A program made the translations under genes and the position numbers. The notes beneath the pieces were generated by a model, which was not told the DNA's origin, did not search any database, and saw only the letters and a list, made by a program, of their open reading frames with translations. A stretch of DNA of 64,000 nt from Luteolibacter arcticus (GTDB lineage Bacteria; Verrucomicrobiota; Verrucomicrobiia; Verrucomicrobiales; Akkermansiaceae). The stretch lies in the NCBI RefSeq assembly GCF_025950235.1, contig NZ_JAPDDT010000004.1, forward strand, positions 248,001-312,000, given 5' to 3'. The stretch's first letter is position 1, and every line of letters starts with the position of its first letter. This document shows, one piece after another, positions 18,576 through 25,827 of this stretch.

Positions 18576-19682
18576 ATGCACACCATCCCCGTCGAGCATA
18601 CCGACCCGATCAACGCCCAAATCCTGGCCGTTTCGGAAGACCTCGTGTCCGGTTTCCACCGGCATCCTTTCCATGTGATCGCGGAGAAGAGCGGCGTGGA
18701 TCTGGGCACCGTGCTGGAGCGTATCCGCGCGATGCTGGAAGGCGGCGTGGTGCGCCGGGTGCGCCAGACGCTGCTTTCCACCAAGCTCGCGCACGGCGCG
18801 CTGGTCGCGTGGAAGGTCCCGGAGGAAAAGCTCAATGCCGCGTTTGATTTCATGGCCAAGGAGGACCCCTTCTCTGGCCACGTCGTGATCCGCTCGACCG
18901 ATACCGAGGTCTCCGGCTCCGGCTACCGATTGTGGACCACGCTGAAGGTCCCGGTCGGCGAATCGCTCGACGAGCACGCCACCGTCTTGCTCCGCCTGAC
19001 CGGAGCCACGGAATACCTCCTGATGCCGGCCAATGGAGTGTTCGCGCTCGGCGTGGGTCACGTCCGCCGCCGCTCGCTGGAGCCGGGAGAAAAGGCCGAC
19101 GAAACCGCCGTGATGATGACCACCGTCCCGGTCGACCTGACCGAGGAGGAGTGGAACGTGCTGCTCGCCCTGAAGGAAGAGCTTCTCCCCGAGGAAGTCG
19201 TCGCCAGCCCGTGGGATGGCCGCGCCGCCAAGGCCGGAGTCTCCGTGGACCGCTTCTGCGAGGTCGCCACGACGCTGAATGACAAGAAGGTCATCGGCCG
19301 CTTTTCCACCTTCCTCGAGCACGTCAAGCCGTCCTCGACCGGCGAACGCGTCACCCGTTTCAATGGCCTCTTCCACTGGGCCGTGCCGAAAGGCCGTGAA
19401 ATCGAGGCCGGCGGCGAAGTCGGCCGCCACTACTGCATGACCCATTGCTACTGGCGCGAGGGCGGCCCGCAATTCGGCGACGTCAATGTCATGGGCGTGG
19501 TCCACGGCACCGAAAAGCCCCGCGTCATGGAGCACAAGGCCGCCATCGACCGCCACCTCGAAAGCATCGGCATCCCGGTTTCCTACACTAACGTCTTCTG
19601 GGGCGGCCGCTCCGAGATCAAGCCGTCCGAAATTTCCCCGGTGGTTTACAAGGAATGGCATGCGAGAATGGCGGAAGCCTGA
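18576..19682 (+). CDS. fused AhbA/AhbB-like (siroheme decarboxylase / Lrp-AsnC-type) protein
   Basis: 368 residues made of two related halves. Residues about 10-165 begin with an AsnC-like winged helix (PFHVIAEKSG, VLERIRAMLEGGVVRR), followed by a ferredoxin-like part. Residues about 200-350 repeat the plan, with an HTH-like start (KKVIGRF) and a MTHCYWREGG...VMGVVHG segment. That segment resembles the VSHCY(E)R...YNLFTMIHG motif of AhbB/NirD-type siroheme decarboxylases, which act in the alternative haem pathway. Automatic pipelines often call such proteins Lrp/AsnC regulators. Enzymatic activity here is inference: the equivalent catalytic residues cannot be confirmed, and no haem genes are adjacent. 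Confidence 0.6.
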   Translation: MHTIPVEHTDPINAQILAVSEDLVSGFHRHPFHVIAEKSGVDLGTVLERIRAMLEGGVVRRVRQTLLSTKLAHGALVAWKVPEEKLNAAFDFMAKEDPFSGHVVIRSTDTEVSGSGYRLWTTLKVPVGESLDEHATVLLRLTGATEYLLMPANGVFALGVGHVRRRSLEPGEKADETAVMMTTVPVDLTEEEWNVLLALKEELLPEEVVASPWDGRAAKAGVSVDRFCEVATTLNDKKVIGRFSTFLEHVKPSSTGERVTRFNGLFHWAVPKGREIEAGGEVGRHYCMTHCYWREGGPQFGDVNVMGVVHGTEKPRVMEHKAAIDRHLESIGIPVSYTNVFWGGRSEIKPSEISPVVYKEWHARMAEA

Positions 19683-19759
19683 TCGACCTGACCATGCGAC
19701 GATTTCGTCACAAGCGCCCCGTTCCCGCGGTCAAGGGGCGTCCCTAAACCTCACCGCGC

Positions 19760-20437
19760 ATGCAGAAAATCCTGATAGTCGAGGATGAACGCGACATTGC
19801 CGACCTCGTAGGCTTCAACCTGGAGCGCGCAGGTTATTCCGTGATGAAAGCGCACGACGGCATCACCGGTGCCGAAGTCGCGATCCGTGAACGCCCGGAC
19901 CTTGTCATCCTTGACCTGATGCTTCCCGGGAAGGACGGCTACGGGGTTTTCAAGGAACTCCGCCGCGACTCCCGCAGCCGCGACATCCCGGTCATCATGT
20001 TGACCGCCCGCGCCCAAACCGAGGACCGCATCCAGGGCCTCGAAGCCGGCGCCGACGACTACCTGACCAAGCCCTTTTCGCCGAAGGAACTCATGCTGCG
20101 CGTGCAAGCGGTGCTCAAGCGCAGCGATGGCCCGCCCGGCTCCGTGGAGGTGACCTACGGGCCCTTCCGTTTCGACAAGAACTCGCTCAAGTTTTACCTC
20201 AAAGGCGAGCCCGTCGAGCTGACCTCGACCGAATTCAAGCTGCTGCTTTTCCTGACCGAGCGGGCGGGCAAGGCGCAGGACCGCAATGATCTTCTCCGCA
20301 CCGTCTGGGGTTACAGCGACGAGGTCCACAGCCGGACTCTCGACACCCACATGAAGCGGCTCCGTCAGAAATTGGGCGAACATGCAGCGATGGTTGAAAC
20401 CGTGCGTGGCATTGGCTACTGCGTGTCCTCTCTCTGA
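19760..20437 (+). CDS. response regulator, OmpR/PhoB type
   Basis: 225 residues. The receiver domain (1-120) has the acidic pocket in VEDERD, the phosphoacceptor Asp in VILDLMLPGKDG (around residue 52), and Lys in YLTKPFSPKE. The C-terminal winged helix (about 130-225) shows RNDLLRTVWGY and HMKRLRQKLG, typical of PhoB-type DNA binding. The sensor kinase gene begins 2 nt after the stop, so the two form an operon. Resemblance to PhoB/PhoR suggests a phosphate-starvation system, but no pst or phoU genes are in view. Confidence 0.9.
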   Translation: MQKILIVEDERDIADLVGFNLERAGYSVMKAHDGITGAEVAIRERPDLVILDLMLPGKDGYGVFKELRRDSRSRDIPVIMLTARAQTEDRIQGLEAGADDYLTKPFSPKELMLRVQAVLKRSDGPPGSVEVTYGPFRFDKNSLKFYLKGEPVELTSTEFKLLLFLTERAGKAQDRNDLLRTVWGYSDEVHSRTLDTHMKRLRQKLGEHAAMVETVRGIGYCVSSL

Positions 20438-20439
20438 GG

Positions 20440-21723
20440 ATGCCCGAGCCATTTGCCACACTCTCCACCGTCGCCGCGCTGGCCGCTCTCACCGCGCTTG
20501 GCATTACCGCCCTGCGCCTGCGACGCGCCAGAAAGGAATTCAACGAGGAAGTCTCCGCGTGGAAAATGAAGCTGGACCTCGACTTGCGACAGGCGAAACG
20601 GGAGCGCGACCAGCTTCTGGATGCGCTGGGCGACGCCTTCATGCTGGTGGATGCGAATGCCCGCGTCCTCTTCGCCAACAAGGCGGCGCGCACGCTCTTC
20701 CGCGGCCGCGACCTCACCGGGCGGACGGTCCAGGAAGCCTTCCTCGACCAACGTCTCGCGGCGGCGCTGATGCGCTGTCTGGAAACCGGCGAGCCGACCG
20801 TGACCCGCGCGGTGCTGCCACAACAATCCTCCCCGCTCGGCGATCAGGAGCGCCGCGGAATGAACGCATGGGTCATCGATGCCGCGCGGCTTTCCGACAG
20901 CCCGGCCGACGACCCCACCACCCGAGTTGTGATCCGTGACGTGACCAGCGAGTATCAAACCGAGCAGATCCGGAAAGACTTCGTGGCGAATGCCTCCCAC
21001 GAGCTCCGGACGCCTCTGGCCATCATCAACGGCTATCTGGAGAACCTCATCGACGACGACCTGCTCGACGACAAGGAGCTGACGCGGCGTTTCCTCAAGG
21101 TGATGCGCAAGCACACCGAGCGCATCTCGCGCATCGTCGAGGACATGCTCGTCATCTCCCGCCTCGAGTCCGGCGAAGCCGCGGCGCTGAAGGTGAAGCC
21201 ATTCCGGCTCCGTTCCTGCATCAGCGACGTGCTGGAGCGGCTCGAATCCGTGATCCACAACCAGCAGGCCACGATCAAGATCGACATGCCGGATCTCGAC
21301 ATGATCCTCGCTGGCGACCGCTTCTACTGGACCCAGGTGCTTTTCAATCTGGTTGAGAACGCGCTGAAGCAGAACCCGCGCCCCAAACTCACCGTGACCA
21401 TCGGCTGCAGTCGCGACGAAGAGTCGACCCGCGTCTGGGTCGCGGACGATGGCGTGGGCATCCCGAGCGCCGACCTGCCACACATTTTCCGGCGCTTCTA
21501 CCGCGTCGAAAAGCACCACTCGCAGGAGGAGATCAAGGGCACCGGCCTCGGACTCTCGATCGTGAAGCGTGCGATCGAAGCACACGGCGGAGCCATCCGC
21601 GTCAGCTCGACGCCCGGCCAGGAAACGCGCTTCACCATGGAAGTCCCGCGTGAAGCCGAGGCCCGCCTGCTGGCCGAAGCCGAAGCGAACGCGCTGCCGG
21701 AGCTTCAGAAGACGGAGGGCTGA
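20440..21723 (+). CDS. PhoR-like sensor histidine kinase
   Basis: 427 residues. One N-terminal transmembrane helix (about 7-26) is followed by a short coiled coil and a PAS-like domain (about 55-160). The HisKA domain carries the phosphoacceptor His in NASHELRTPL (around residue 185). The HATPase domain shows the N box NLVENALKQ, G1 motif ADDGVGIP and G2 motif GTGLGLSIVKR. The single-helix-plus-PAS plan is that of PhoR, which lacks a large periplasmic sensor. It forms an operon with the preceding response regulator. Confidence 0.9.
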   Translation: MPEPFATLSTVAALAALTALGITALRLRRARKEFNEEVSAWKMKLDLDLRQAKRERDQLLDALGDAFMLVDANARVLFANKAARTLFRGRDLTGRTVQEAFLDQRLAAALMRCLETGEPTVTRAVLPQQSSPLGDQERRGMNAWVIDAARLSDSPADDPTTRVVIRDVTSEYQTEQIRKDFVANASHELRTPLAIINGYLENLIDDDLLDDKELTRRFLKVMRKHTERISRIVEDMLVISRLESGEAAALKVKPFRLRSCISDVLERLESVIHNQQATIKIDMPDLDMILAGDRFYWTQVLFNLVENALKQNPRPKLTVTIGCSRDEESTRVWVADDGVGIPSADLPHIFRRFYRVEKHHSQEEIKGTGLGLSIVKRAIEAHGGAIRVSSTPGQETRFTMEVPREAEARLLAEAEANALPELQKTEG

Positions 21724-21736
21724 GTATCCGCGGACA

Positions 21737-21793
21737 ATAAGGAGTGTCGACGTTCCGTCGACACGGTGTGGACGGAACGTCCACACTCCTTAT
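21737..21793. repeat. 57-nt near-perfect palindrome (REP-like or bidirectional terminator)
   Basis: Two 28-nt arms (21737-21764 and 21766-21793) around a single central G are complementary except at two positions. Each arm itself contains the sub-palindrome GACGTTCCGTC or its complement-like form, so cruciform and nested hairpins are possible. It fills the 66-nt gap between the convergent kinase and reverse-transcriptase genes. The RT stop codon TAA lies inside the right arm. Confidence 0.8.
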
Positions 21794-23085
21794 GGCTCGC
21801 CCCACGCAATCCGCTCGTAGATCGCGCGTAGCTTCCTCCCCTTCTCCGGATGAATGAACGCAACCCACGCCAGCTTGCCCGACAGATGGGCGGCGAACTC
21901 CGCATGACCCTCGCGGTTCTGTGACTGTGGGCCGTGGCGCACGCAGTTCGTCAGGATCGCCTTGAGCCGGTCAAACTCGCGGCGGTCGAGGTTCGGCCGC
22001 TCATTGAGGACCATGCCCGCGGCATGCTGCTTCTGCCCCTGCCGCATCACCCGGGTCTTGCGATGATTCGGACGGAATCCTTCCTCCAAAATCACCGCAC
22101 CAACGGTGACGAGGAAGCGCTTCACCTGTCGCGCGAAATCCTCGCCGCCGGAAAACAGCAGATCATCCGCATAGCGCGTGTAGTCCGCTCCGGCGGCTTT
22201 CGCGAGCGCGGCCAGACGGCAATCGAGCCGGAACGCGCACAAGTTTGCCAAGGCTGGCGAAGTCGGCGCGCCCTGCGGCAGATGGGGCGTCGCCAGTCGC
22301 CGCCGCGCCTCCCATGCGAGCGCCTTCTGCGCCAGGACCGAAGCGGGCCCAGCATGAGTCACCAGACGCGTCAGCGCCCGAGCGACCGGCTCCGGGTAGC
22401 CGGCAGTCAGAAAAACGCGCAGCACCCTCGCCGCCCCAATGGACGGGAAGAAGTCCTCCAGATCGAACCGCACCAAGACGTCCTTGCCGGTATGCGGCTC
22501 CACGAAATCGCGCACGGAATTTCCCCGGCGGAATCCCTTCGCCGCTTCGTGCGGCGGGATGGCGTCGAGGATGTGCCGCAGCACCCGCCGCTGGGCGTGC
22601 TTCAGCAGCGTCTTCGGCATCTCGATCAGCCGGAAGCGGCCGTCCCGTTTGTCGTGCCAGCGGTGGCGATAGTGCTCCGCGGTGCCATAAGCCGTCAGCC
22701 AGCCCAGATCGTCCGAATGCACTCCCAACTCCCCTGCCAGATCCCCCAACGTGGCGACCTGCGGAATTTGCCACTCCAGCGGTGCTCCGGGCGCGGGGGC
22801 CATTTGCGGCTCGACCAGCGCCGGAATCGCCCGCCCTTTCCCCGCAATCCATGCCCGGATAAACGGCGGATGAGCAGCAATGCGGTCCGCCACCTGCCGG
22901 ACGGCTGGCCGGGCTTTCCCGCCAAATTCCTTGCTCAGCGCATCCGCCAGCGTCGGCAGCCAACGCGCTTTCTTCAAATCCGCCACCAGCGGCTCCGCCC
23001 GCTCCACCAGCGCCGCGGGGTCATCCAGCGGCCCGGCCGCCAGCGCGGCGGCGAGGAGGCGGATGCTTTGGGCCTGGGAGGACAT
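21790..23085 (-). CDS. retron-type reverse transcriptase
   Basis: 431 residues from the ATG at 23085; a GTG at 23154 would add 23 residues, and neither start has a clear ribosome-binding site. A roughly 130-residue N-terminal extension precedes the RT domain. RT motifs: KRDGRFRLIEMPK, FRRGNSV, VRFDLEDFFPSI, LPQGAPTSPALANL, catalytic YTRYADDLLFSG (YADD), NHRKTRVM. The segment AAGMVLNERPNL sits where retron RTs carry V-T-G-L-x-V-N. The C-terminus (HLSGKLAWVAFIHPEKG) is also retron-like. From memory it most resembles the myxobacterial retron RT group with N-terminal extensions. No intron-maturase or endonuclease domain and no obvious effector gene is adjacent. A structured candidate RNA lies just upstream. 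Confidence 0.85.
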   Translation of the reverse strand: MSSQAQSIRLLAAALAAGPLDDPAALVERAEPLVADLKKARWLPTLADALSKEFGGKARPAVRQVADRIAAHPPFIRAWIAGKGRAIPALVEPQMAPAPGAPLEWQIPQVATLGDLAGELGVHSDDLGWLTAYGTAEHYRHRWHDKRDGRFRLIEMPKTLLKHAQRRVLRHILDAIPPHEAAKGFRRGNSVRDFVEPHTGKDVLVRFDLEDFFPSIGAARVLRVFLTAGYPEPVARALTRLVTHAGPASVLAQKALAWEARRRLATPHLPQGAPTSPALANLCAFRLDCRLAALAKAAGADYTRYADDLLFSGGEDFARQVKRFLVTVGAVILEEGFRPNHRKTRVMRQGQKQHAAGMVLNERPNLDRREFDRLKAILTNCVRHGPQSQNREGHAEFAAHLSGKLAWVAFIHPEKGRKLRAIYERIAWGEP

Positions 23086-23187
23086 CGGGAAAAAACAGAG
23101 GATGCGGGGAGGCACCGCGCGCCAACGCGTCCGGTCTGGCGCGGGCAGTTTCACGCGGGAGCGTGATTAGGCCCTCGTCTCGGGATG

Positions 23188-23289
23188 GCTTGGTAATTCG
23201 ATCCCCCGGGGTAGCCCCGGAGAGGCCGCATGCGTTTCCACACACGGCCAGCTTGGCGCACGGGCCTCCCCGCGATCCGGTCACCAAGC
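23188..23289 (-). ncRNA. candidate structured RNA (possible retron msr-msd) upstream of the RT
   Basis: In the 368-nt gap upstream of the RT gene, the minus strand has a 102-nt segment bounded by a 9-bp inverted repeat, GCTTGGTGA (23289-23281) and TTACCAAGC (23196-23188), with one G-U pair. Inside are a 10-bp hairpin with GGCC ends (23224-23249, some wobble pairs) and a perfect CCGGGG/CCCCGG hairpin (23206-23220). An alternative GGGGAGGCC/GGCCTCTCC stem is also possible. Retron ncRNAs lie upstream of the RT and have a1/a2 inverted repeats at their ends. This segment fits the position and plan but is short, so the assignment is tentative. The rest of the gap shows only an AAGCCGC/GCGGCTT hairpin at about 23300-23330. 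Confidence 0.4.
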
Positions 23290-23453
23290 TAGGCAGCAGC
23301 AAGCCGCGGCGTCAAAGCCTGCGGCTTCCAGGAGTGGCCCCCGGAAAAGCCCCTCGAACAAAATTTTGACAAACCCCGCCCCTACCGCTACAGACCCCGC
23401 CCCCGGCCGCGGAAGTCTCGCGGCTGGATCCCAATCCTCACGCCCATTTCGTC

Positions 23454-24041
23454 ATGGCCAAGAAGCACGTTCTCAAAGCCGAACCGCGCCAACGCTCCGG
23501 TTCCGGTGTCCTCAAACAATTGCGCCGCGAGGGCTGGGTCCCTTCCGTTATCTACGGACGCGGAAACGAAAACCAGAACCTGAAGGTCGACGCCAAGGCC
23601 TTCGGCGAGTTGCTGGCCCACGCCACCTCGGAAAACATTCTCATCAACCTGGACCTCGGTGGCAGCAACCAGCTCGCCTTCCTCCAGGCCGTCCAGCACG
23701 ACCCGCTTTCGGGCAAGGCGCTGCACGTGGATTTCCTCTCGGTCGACGAGAACAGCGAACTCACCGCCCACATCCCGGTCCACCTCACGGGTGAAGCCGC
23801 AGGCGTGAAGGCCGGTGGTCTGCTCGAGCAACTCGGCCACACCCTCGAAGTCCGCTGCGCTGCTTCCGCACTGCCGGATGTCCTCGAGTTCGACGTGACC
23901 CACCTTGAAGAAGGCGACTCGCTGCACATCGGCGACGTCAAGCTTCCCGCCGGTGTCGCCGCGACCCATGCCGACGACGTCGTCATCGCCCACGTGGCGA
24001 AGAGCGCCGCCGCCGTCTCTGAAGCCGCCGCAACCGCCTGA
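23454..24041 (+). CDS. rplY: 50S ribosomal protein L25/general stress protein Ctc
   Basis: 195 residues, the long (CTC/TL5) form. The N-terminal L25 domain (residues 1-95) starts MAKKHVLKAEPRQRSGSG and contains PSVIYGRG, the 5S-rRNA-binding part. The C-terminal beta domain (about 96-185) includes VHLTGEAAGVKAGG. It binds 5S rRNA in the large subunit. It is followed by a terminator and then pth, the conserved order seen in many bacteria. Confidence 0.95.
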   Translation: MAKKHVLKAEPRQRSGSGVLKQLRREGWVPSVIYGRGNENQNLKVDAKAFGELLAHATSENILINLDLGGSNQLAFLQAVQHDPLSGKALHVDFLSVDENSELTAHIPVHLTGEAAGVKAGGLLEQLGHTLEVRCAASALPDVLEFDVTHLEEGDSLHIGDVKLPAGVAATHADDVVIAHVAKSAAAVSEAAATA

Positions 24042-24058
24042 TCGGCATTTCTTTCCCG

Positions 24059-24092
24059 AAAGCCCGGTCCGCACCAGCGGCCCGGGCTTTTT
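24059..24092 (+). terminator. intrinsic terminator after rplY
   Basis: Arms AAAGCCCGG (24059-24067) and CCGGGCTTT (24082-24090) form a 9-bp stem followed by five Ts. It lies between rplY and pth, so pth may depend on read-through or its own promoter. Confidence 0.75.
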
Positions 24093-24111
24093 CGCACTTG
24101 GAACGTTTCAC

Positions 24112-24699
24112 TTGGAATCCGGAGCCTCCATCCCCGTCGTCATCGGCCTCGGCAATCCCGGCCGGCAGTACGAGAACACCCGCCACAACGTGGGGTTTAT
24201 GGTGCTCGACCGTCTGGCGCTGCTCGCCGGTGTGCCCTTCGAGTCGAAGCCGAAGTGGCAGTGCCATGTCGCCAAGCTCCCCGGCTCCGGCGTGCTGCTG
24301 GTGAAGCCGCAGTCCTTCATGAATCTCAGCGGCCGGCCGGTCCGCCAGATCGCCACCTTTCACAAGTGGACGCCGGAGCAGATCCTGACGGTCTATGACG
24401 ACGTCGCCCTGCCCCTCGGCAAGCTGCGTTTCCGCGAGAAAGGCAGCGCCGGCGGACACAACGGCATCAAGTCGATGATCGAACACCTGGGAGGCGATGG
24501 ATTCCCCCGGCTCAAGGTCGGCATCGGCGCTTCGGAGCCCGGAAACATGACCGGCCACGTGCTCGGAACCTTCCGCGAGGAGGAGCGGGAAGTGCTTGAA
24601 AACACGCTTGCAAGGGCCGTTGCGGCTGTGCAGCTTGCGCTCTCCCAAGGCCTCCCCGCCGCCGCCGGTTTTTACAACAGCAACAACGGAACCACCTAA
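24112..24699 (+). CDS. pth: peptidyl-tRNA hydrolase
   Basis: 195 residues if started at the TTG at 24112. Family members normally start a few residues before VIGLGNPG, and this is the only plausible start codon close by in frame. Pth releases tRNA from peptidyl-tRNA that drops off ribosomes. Conserved features are VIGLGNPGRQYENTRHNVG with the catalytic His, KPQSFMNLSG with the substrate-binding Asn, VYDDVALPLG with the active-site Asp, and GSAGGHNGIKS. It forms a translation-related cluster with rplY, rpsF and ssb. Confidence 0.93.
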   Translation: MESGASIPVVIGLGNPGRQYENTRHNVGFMVLDRLALLAGVPFESKPKWQCHVAKLPGSGVLLVKPQSFMNLSGRPVRQIATFHKWTPEQILTVYDDVALPLGKLRFREKGSAGGHNGIKSMIEHLGGDGFPRLKVGIGASEPGNMTGHVLGTFREEEREVLENTLARAVAAVQLALSQGLPAAAGFYNSNNGTT

Positions 24700-24714
24700 C
24701 CAAAACGTCCCCAC

Positions 24715-25002
24715 ATGAGCCGCAAGTACGAAGGACTCGTCATCCTGAACACCAAGTCGATCGAAGGCAGCGTCGAAGACCTCGTCACCGCCGTCAGCAA
24801 GGAAATCGAATCCGAAGGCGCCAAGGTCGCAGATGTCAAGCAACTCGGCCGCCGCAAGTTCGCCTACAGCTCGCGCCACCTGGATAACGGCCACTACGTG
24901 ACCTACTCCTTCAAGGCCGAGCCCGCCATGATCGACAAGATCCAGGCCAAGCTCCGGCTGAACACCAGCGTTCACCTGCAGCACTTCGAGCGCGTCGCTT
25001 GA
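24715..25002 (+). CDS. rpsF: 30S ribosomal protein S6
   Basis: 95 residues, the normal S6 length. MSRKYEGLVILNTK is the first strand, LGRRKFAYSSRHLDNGHYV is the characteristic central segment, and the C-terminal strand ends L-R-L-N-T-S-V-H-L. S6 binds 16S rRNA and pairs with S18. It lies 15 nt after pth and is followed by ssb, the classical rpsF-ssb order, though no rpsR follows here. Confidence 0.95.
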   Translation: MSRKYEGLVILNTKSIEGSVEDLVTAVSKEIESEGAKVADVKQLGRRKFAYSSRHLDNGHYVTYSFKAEPAMIDKIQAKLRLNTSVHLQHFERVA

Positions 25003-25074
25003 GGTCTCGCTTGACGCGTTCACCTGAACACGTCATTTCTTTTTCTTCTTTGCCCTAACTAGCCTGACTCTGCC

Positions 25075-25581
25075 ATGGCCAATCTCAATAAAGTGATGTT
25101 GATCGGGAACCTCACCCGTGACCCGGAAGTTCGTTACACCCCGAAAGGGACTGCCGTCGGTGACCTCGGCCTCGCCGTGAACCGGCGCGTCTCGGACGGC
25201 AACGGCAACTGGTCCGATGAGACCACATTCGTCGACATCACGGTTTGGGGCACTAATGCGGAAAACGCCCAGAAGTTCCTCACCAAGGGCCGCGGCGTCT
25301 TCGTCGAGGGCCGCTTGCAGATGGATACCTGGGAGGACAAGCAGTCCGGCCAGAAGCGCAGCAAGCTCAAGGTCGTCGCCGAAGTCCTCCAGTTCCTGCC
25401 CGATGGCAAACAAGGTGCTGGCGGCAGCGGTGGTGGTGGTGGCCCACGTCCCGGCAACGGGGAGGGCGGCAATGGCGGCAGCTACTCGCAGCAGCCACGC
25501 CAATCTTCCGGCCCGCCGCAAGGCGCCTCGCCAGCCGGTTCCGGCGAATACCACGACGAGGAAGACGACATTCCATTCTGA
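25075..25581 (+). CDS. ssb: single-stranded DNA-binding protein
   Basis: 168 residues. The OB-fold domain (1-110) starts MANLNKVMLIGNLTRDPEVRY and includes NAENAQKFLTKGRGVFVEG. A Gly/Ser/Gln/Pro-rich linker (about 120-158) leads to the acidic tip EEDDIPF, which recruits repair and replication partners. It protects ssDNA in replication, recombination and repair. It follows rpsF by 72 nt and ends with a strong terminator. Confidence 0.96.
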   Translation: MANLNKVMLIGNLTRDPEVRYTPKGTAVGDLGLAVNRRVSDGNGNWSDETTFVDITVWGTNAENAQKFLTKGRGVFVEGRLQMDTWEDKQSGQKRSKLKVVAEVLQFLPDGKQGAGGSGGGGGPRPGNGEGGNGGSYSQQPRQSSGPPQGASPAGSGEYHDEEDDIPF

Positions 25582-25595
25582 TCCAAAAAGATCTG

Positions 25596-25626
25596 AAAAG
25601 GCCGGGCAGCAATGTCCGGCCTTTTT
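25596..25626 (+). terminator. intrinsic terminator after ssb
   Basis: Arms AAAAGGCCGG (25596-25605) and CCGGCCTTTT (25616-25625) flank a 10-nt loop and run into a T tract, 15 nt after the ssb stop. Confidence 0.9.
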
Positions 25627-25682
25627 CTTTGTCGCCAGATGATCGCTGGGAACGGAGTCCGGATGCGGGAGCTCCAAAGTTC

Positions 25683-25804
25683 TTCGTCCCAACGGGACGG
25701 CTTATAAAAGCCCGGCACGAAGTGCCGGGTGGAATGAACAAAGGAATCGCGTCACAACGTGACGCCTCATGCGTCTGACAGCTGCATTCCCGGACCAGCT
25801 CCAA
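25683..25804 (+). repeat. dispersed multi-palindrome repeat, copy 1
   Basis: Contains three short perfect hairpins in a row: CGTCCC-AAC-GGGACG, CCCGGCAC-GAA-GTGCCGGG and GCGTCAC-AAC-GTGACGC. These are followed by CCTCATGCGTCT, CAGCTGC and TTCCCGG. The same order and spacing recur at 55517-55648, and an inverted partial copy is at 55762-55810. Confidence 0.8.
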
Positions 25805-25827
25805 GCCACCTAAACCCCATCGACGAT

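Noticed and set aside
17792..18859. Single long minus-strand frame joining the PIN toxin to upstream sequence
   Set aside because: The frame is merely open upstream of the toxin. The antitoxin frame overlaps it and has a proper ribbon-helix-helix start, and the GTGA junction gives the true toxin start.
23188..23289. tRNA, SRP RNA or tmRNA
   Set aside because: The segment lacks a cloverleaf with T-loop and anticodon arm. It also lacks the SRP helix-8 loop and the tmRNA ends, so none of these fits the inverted repeats.
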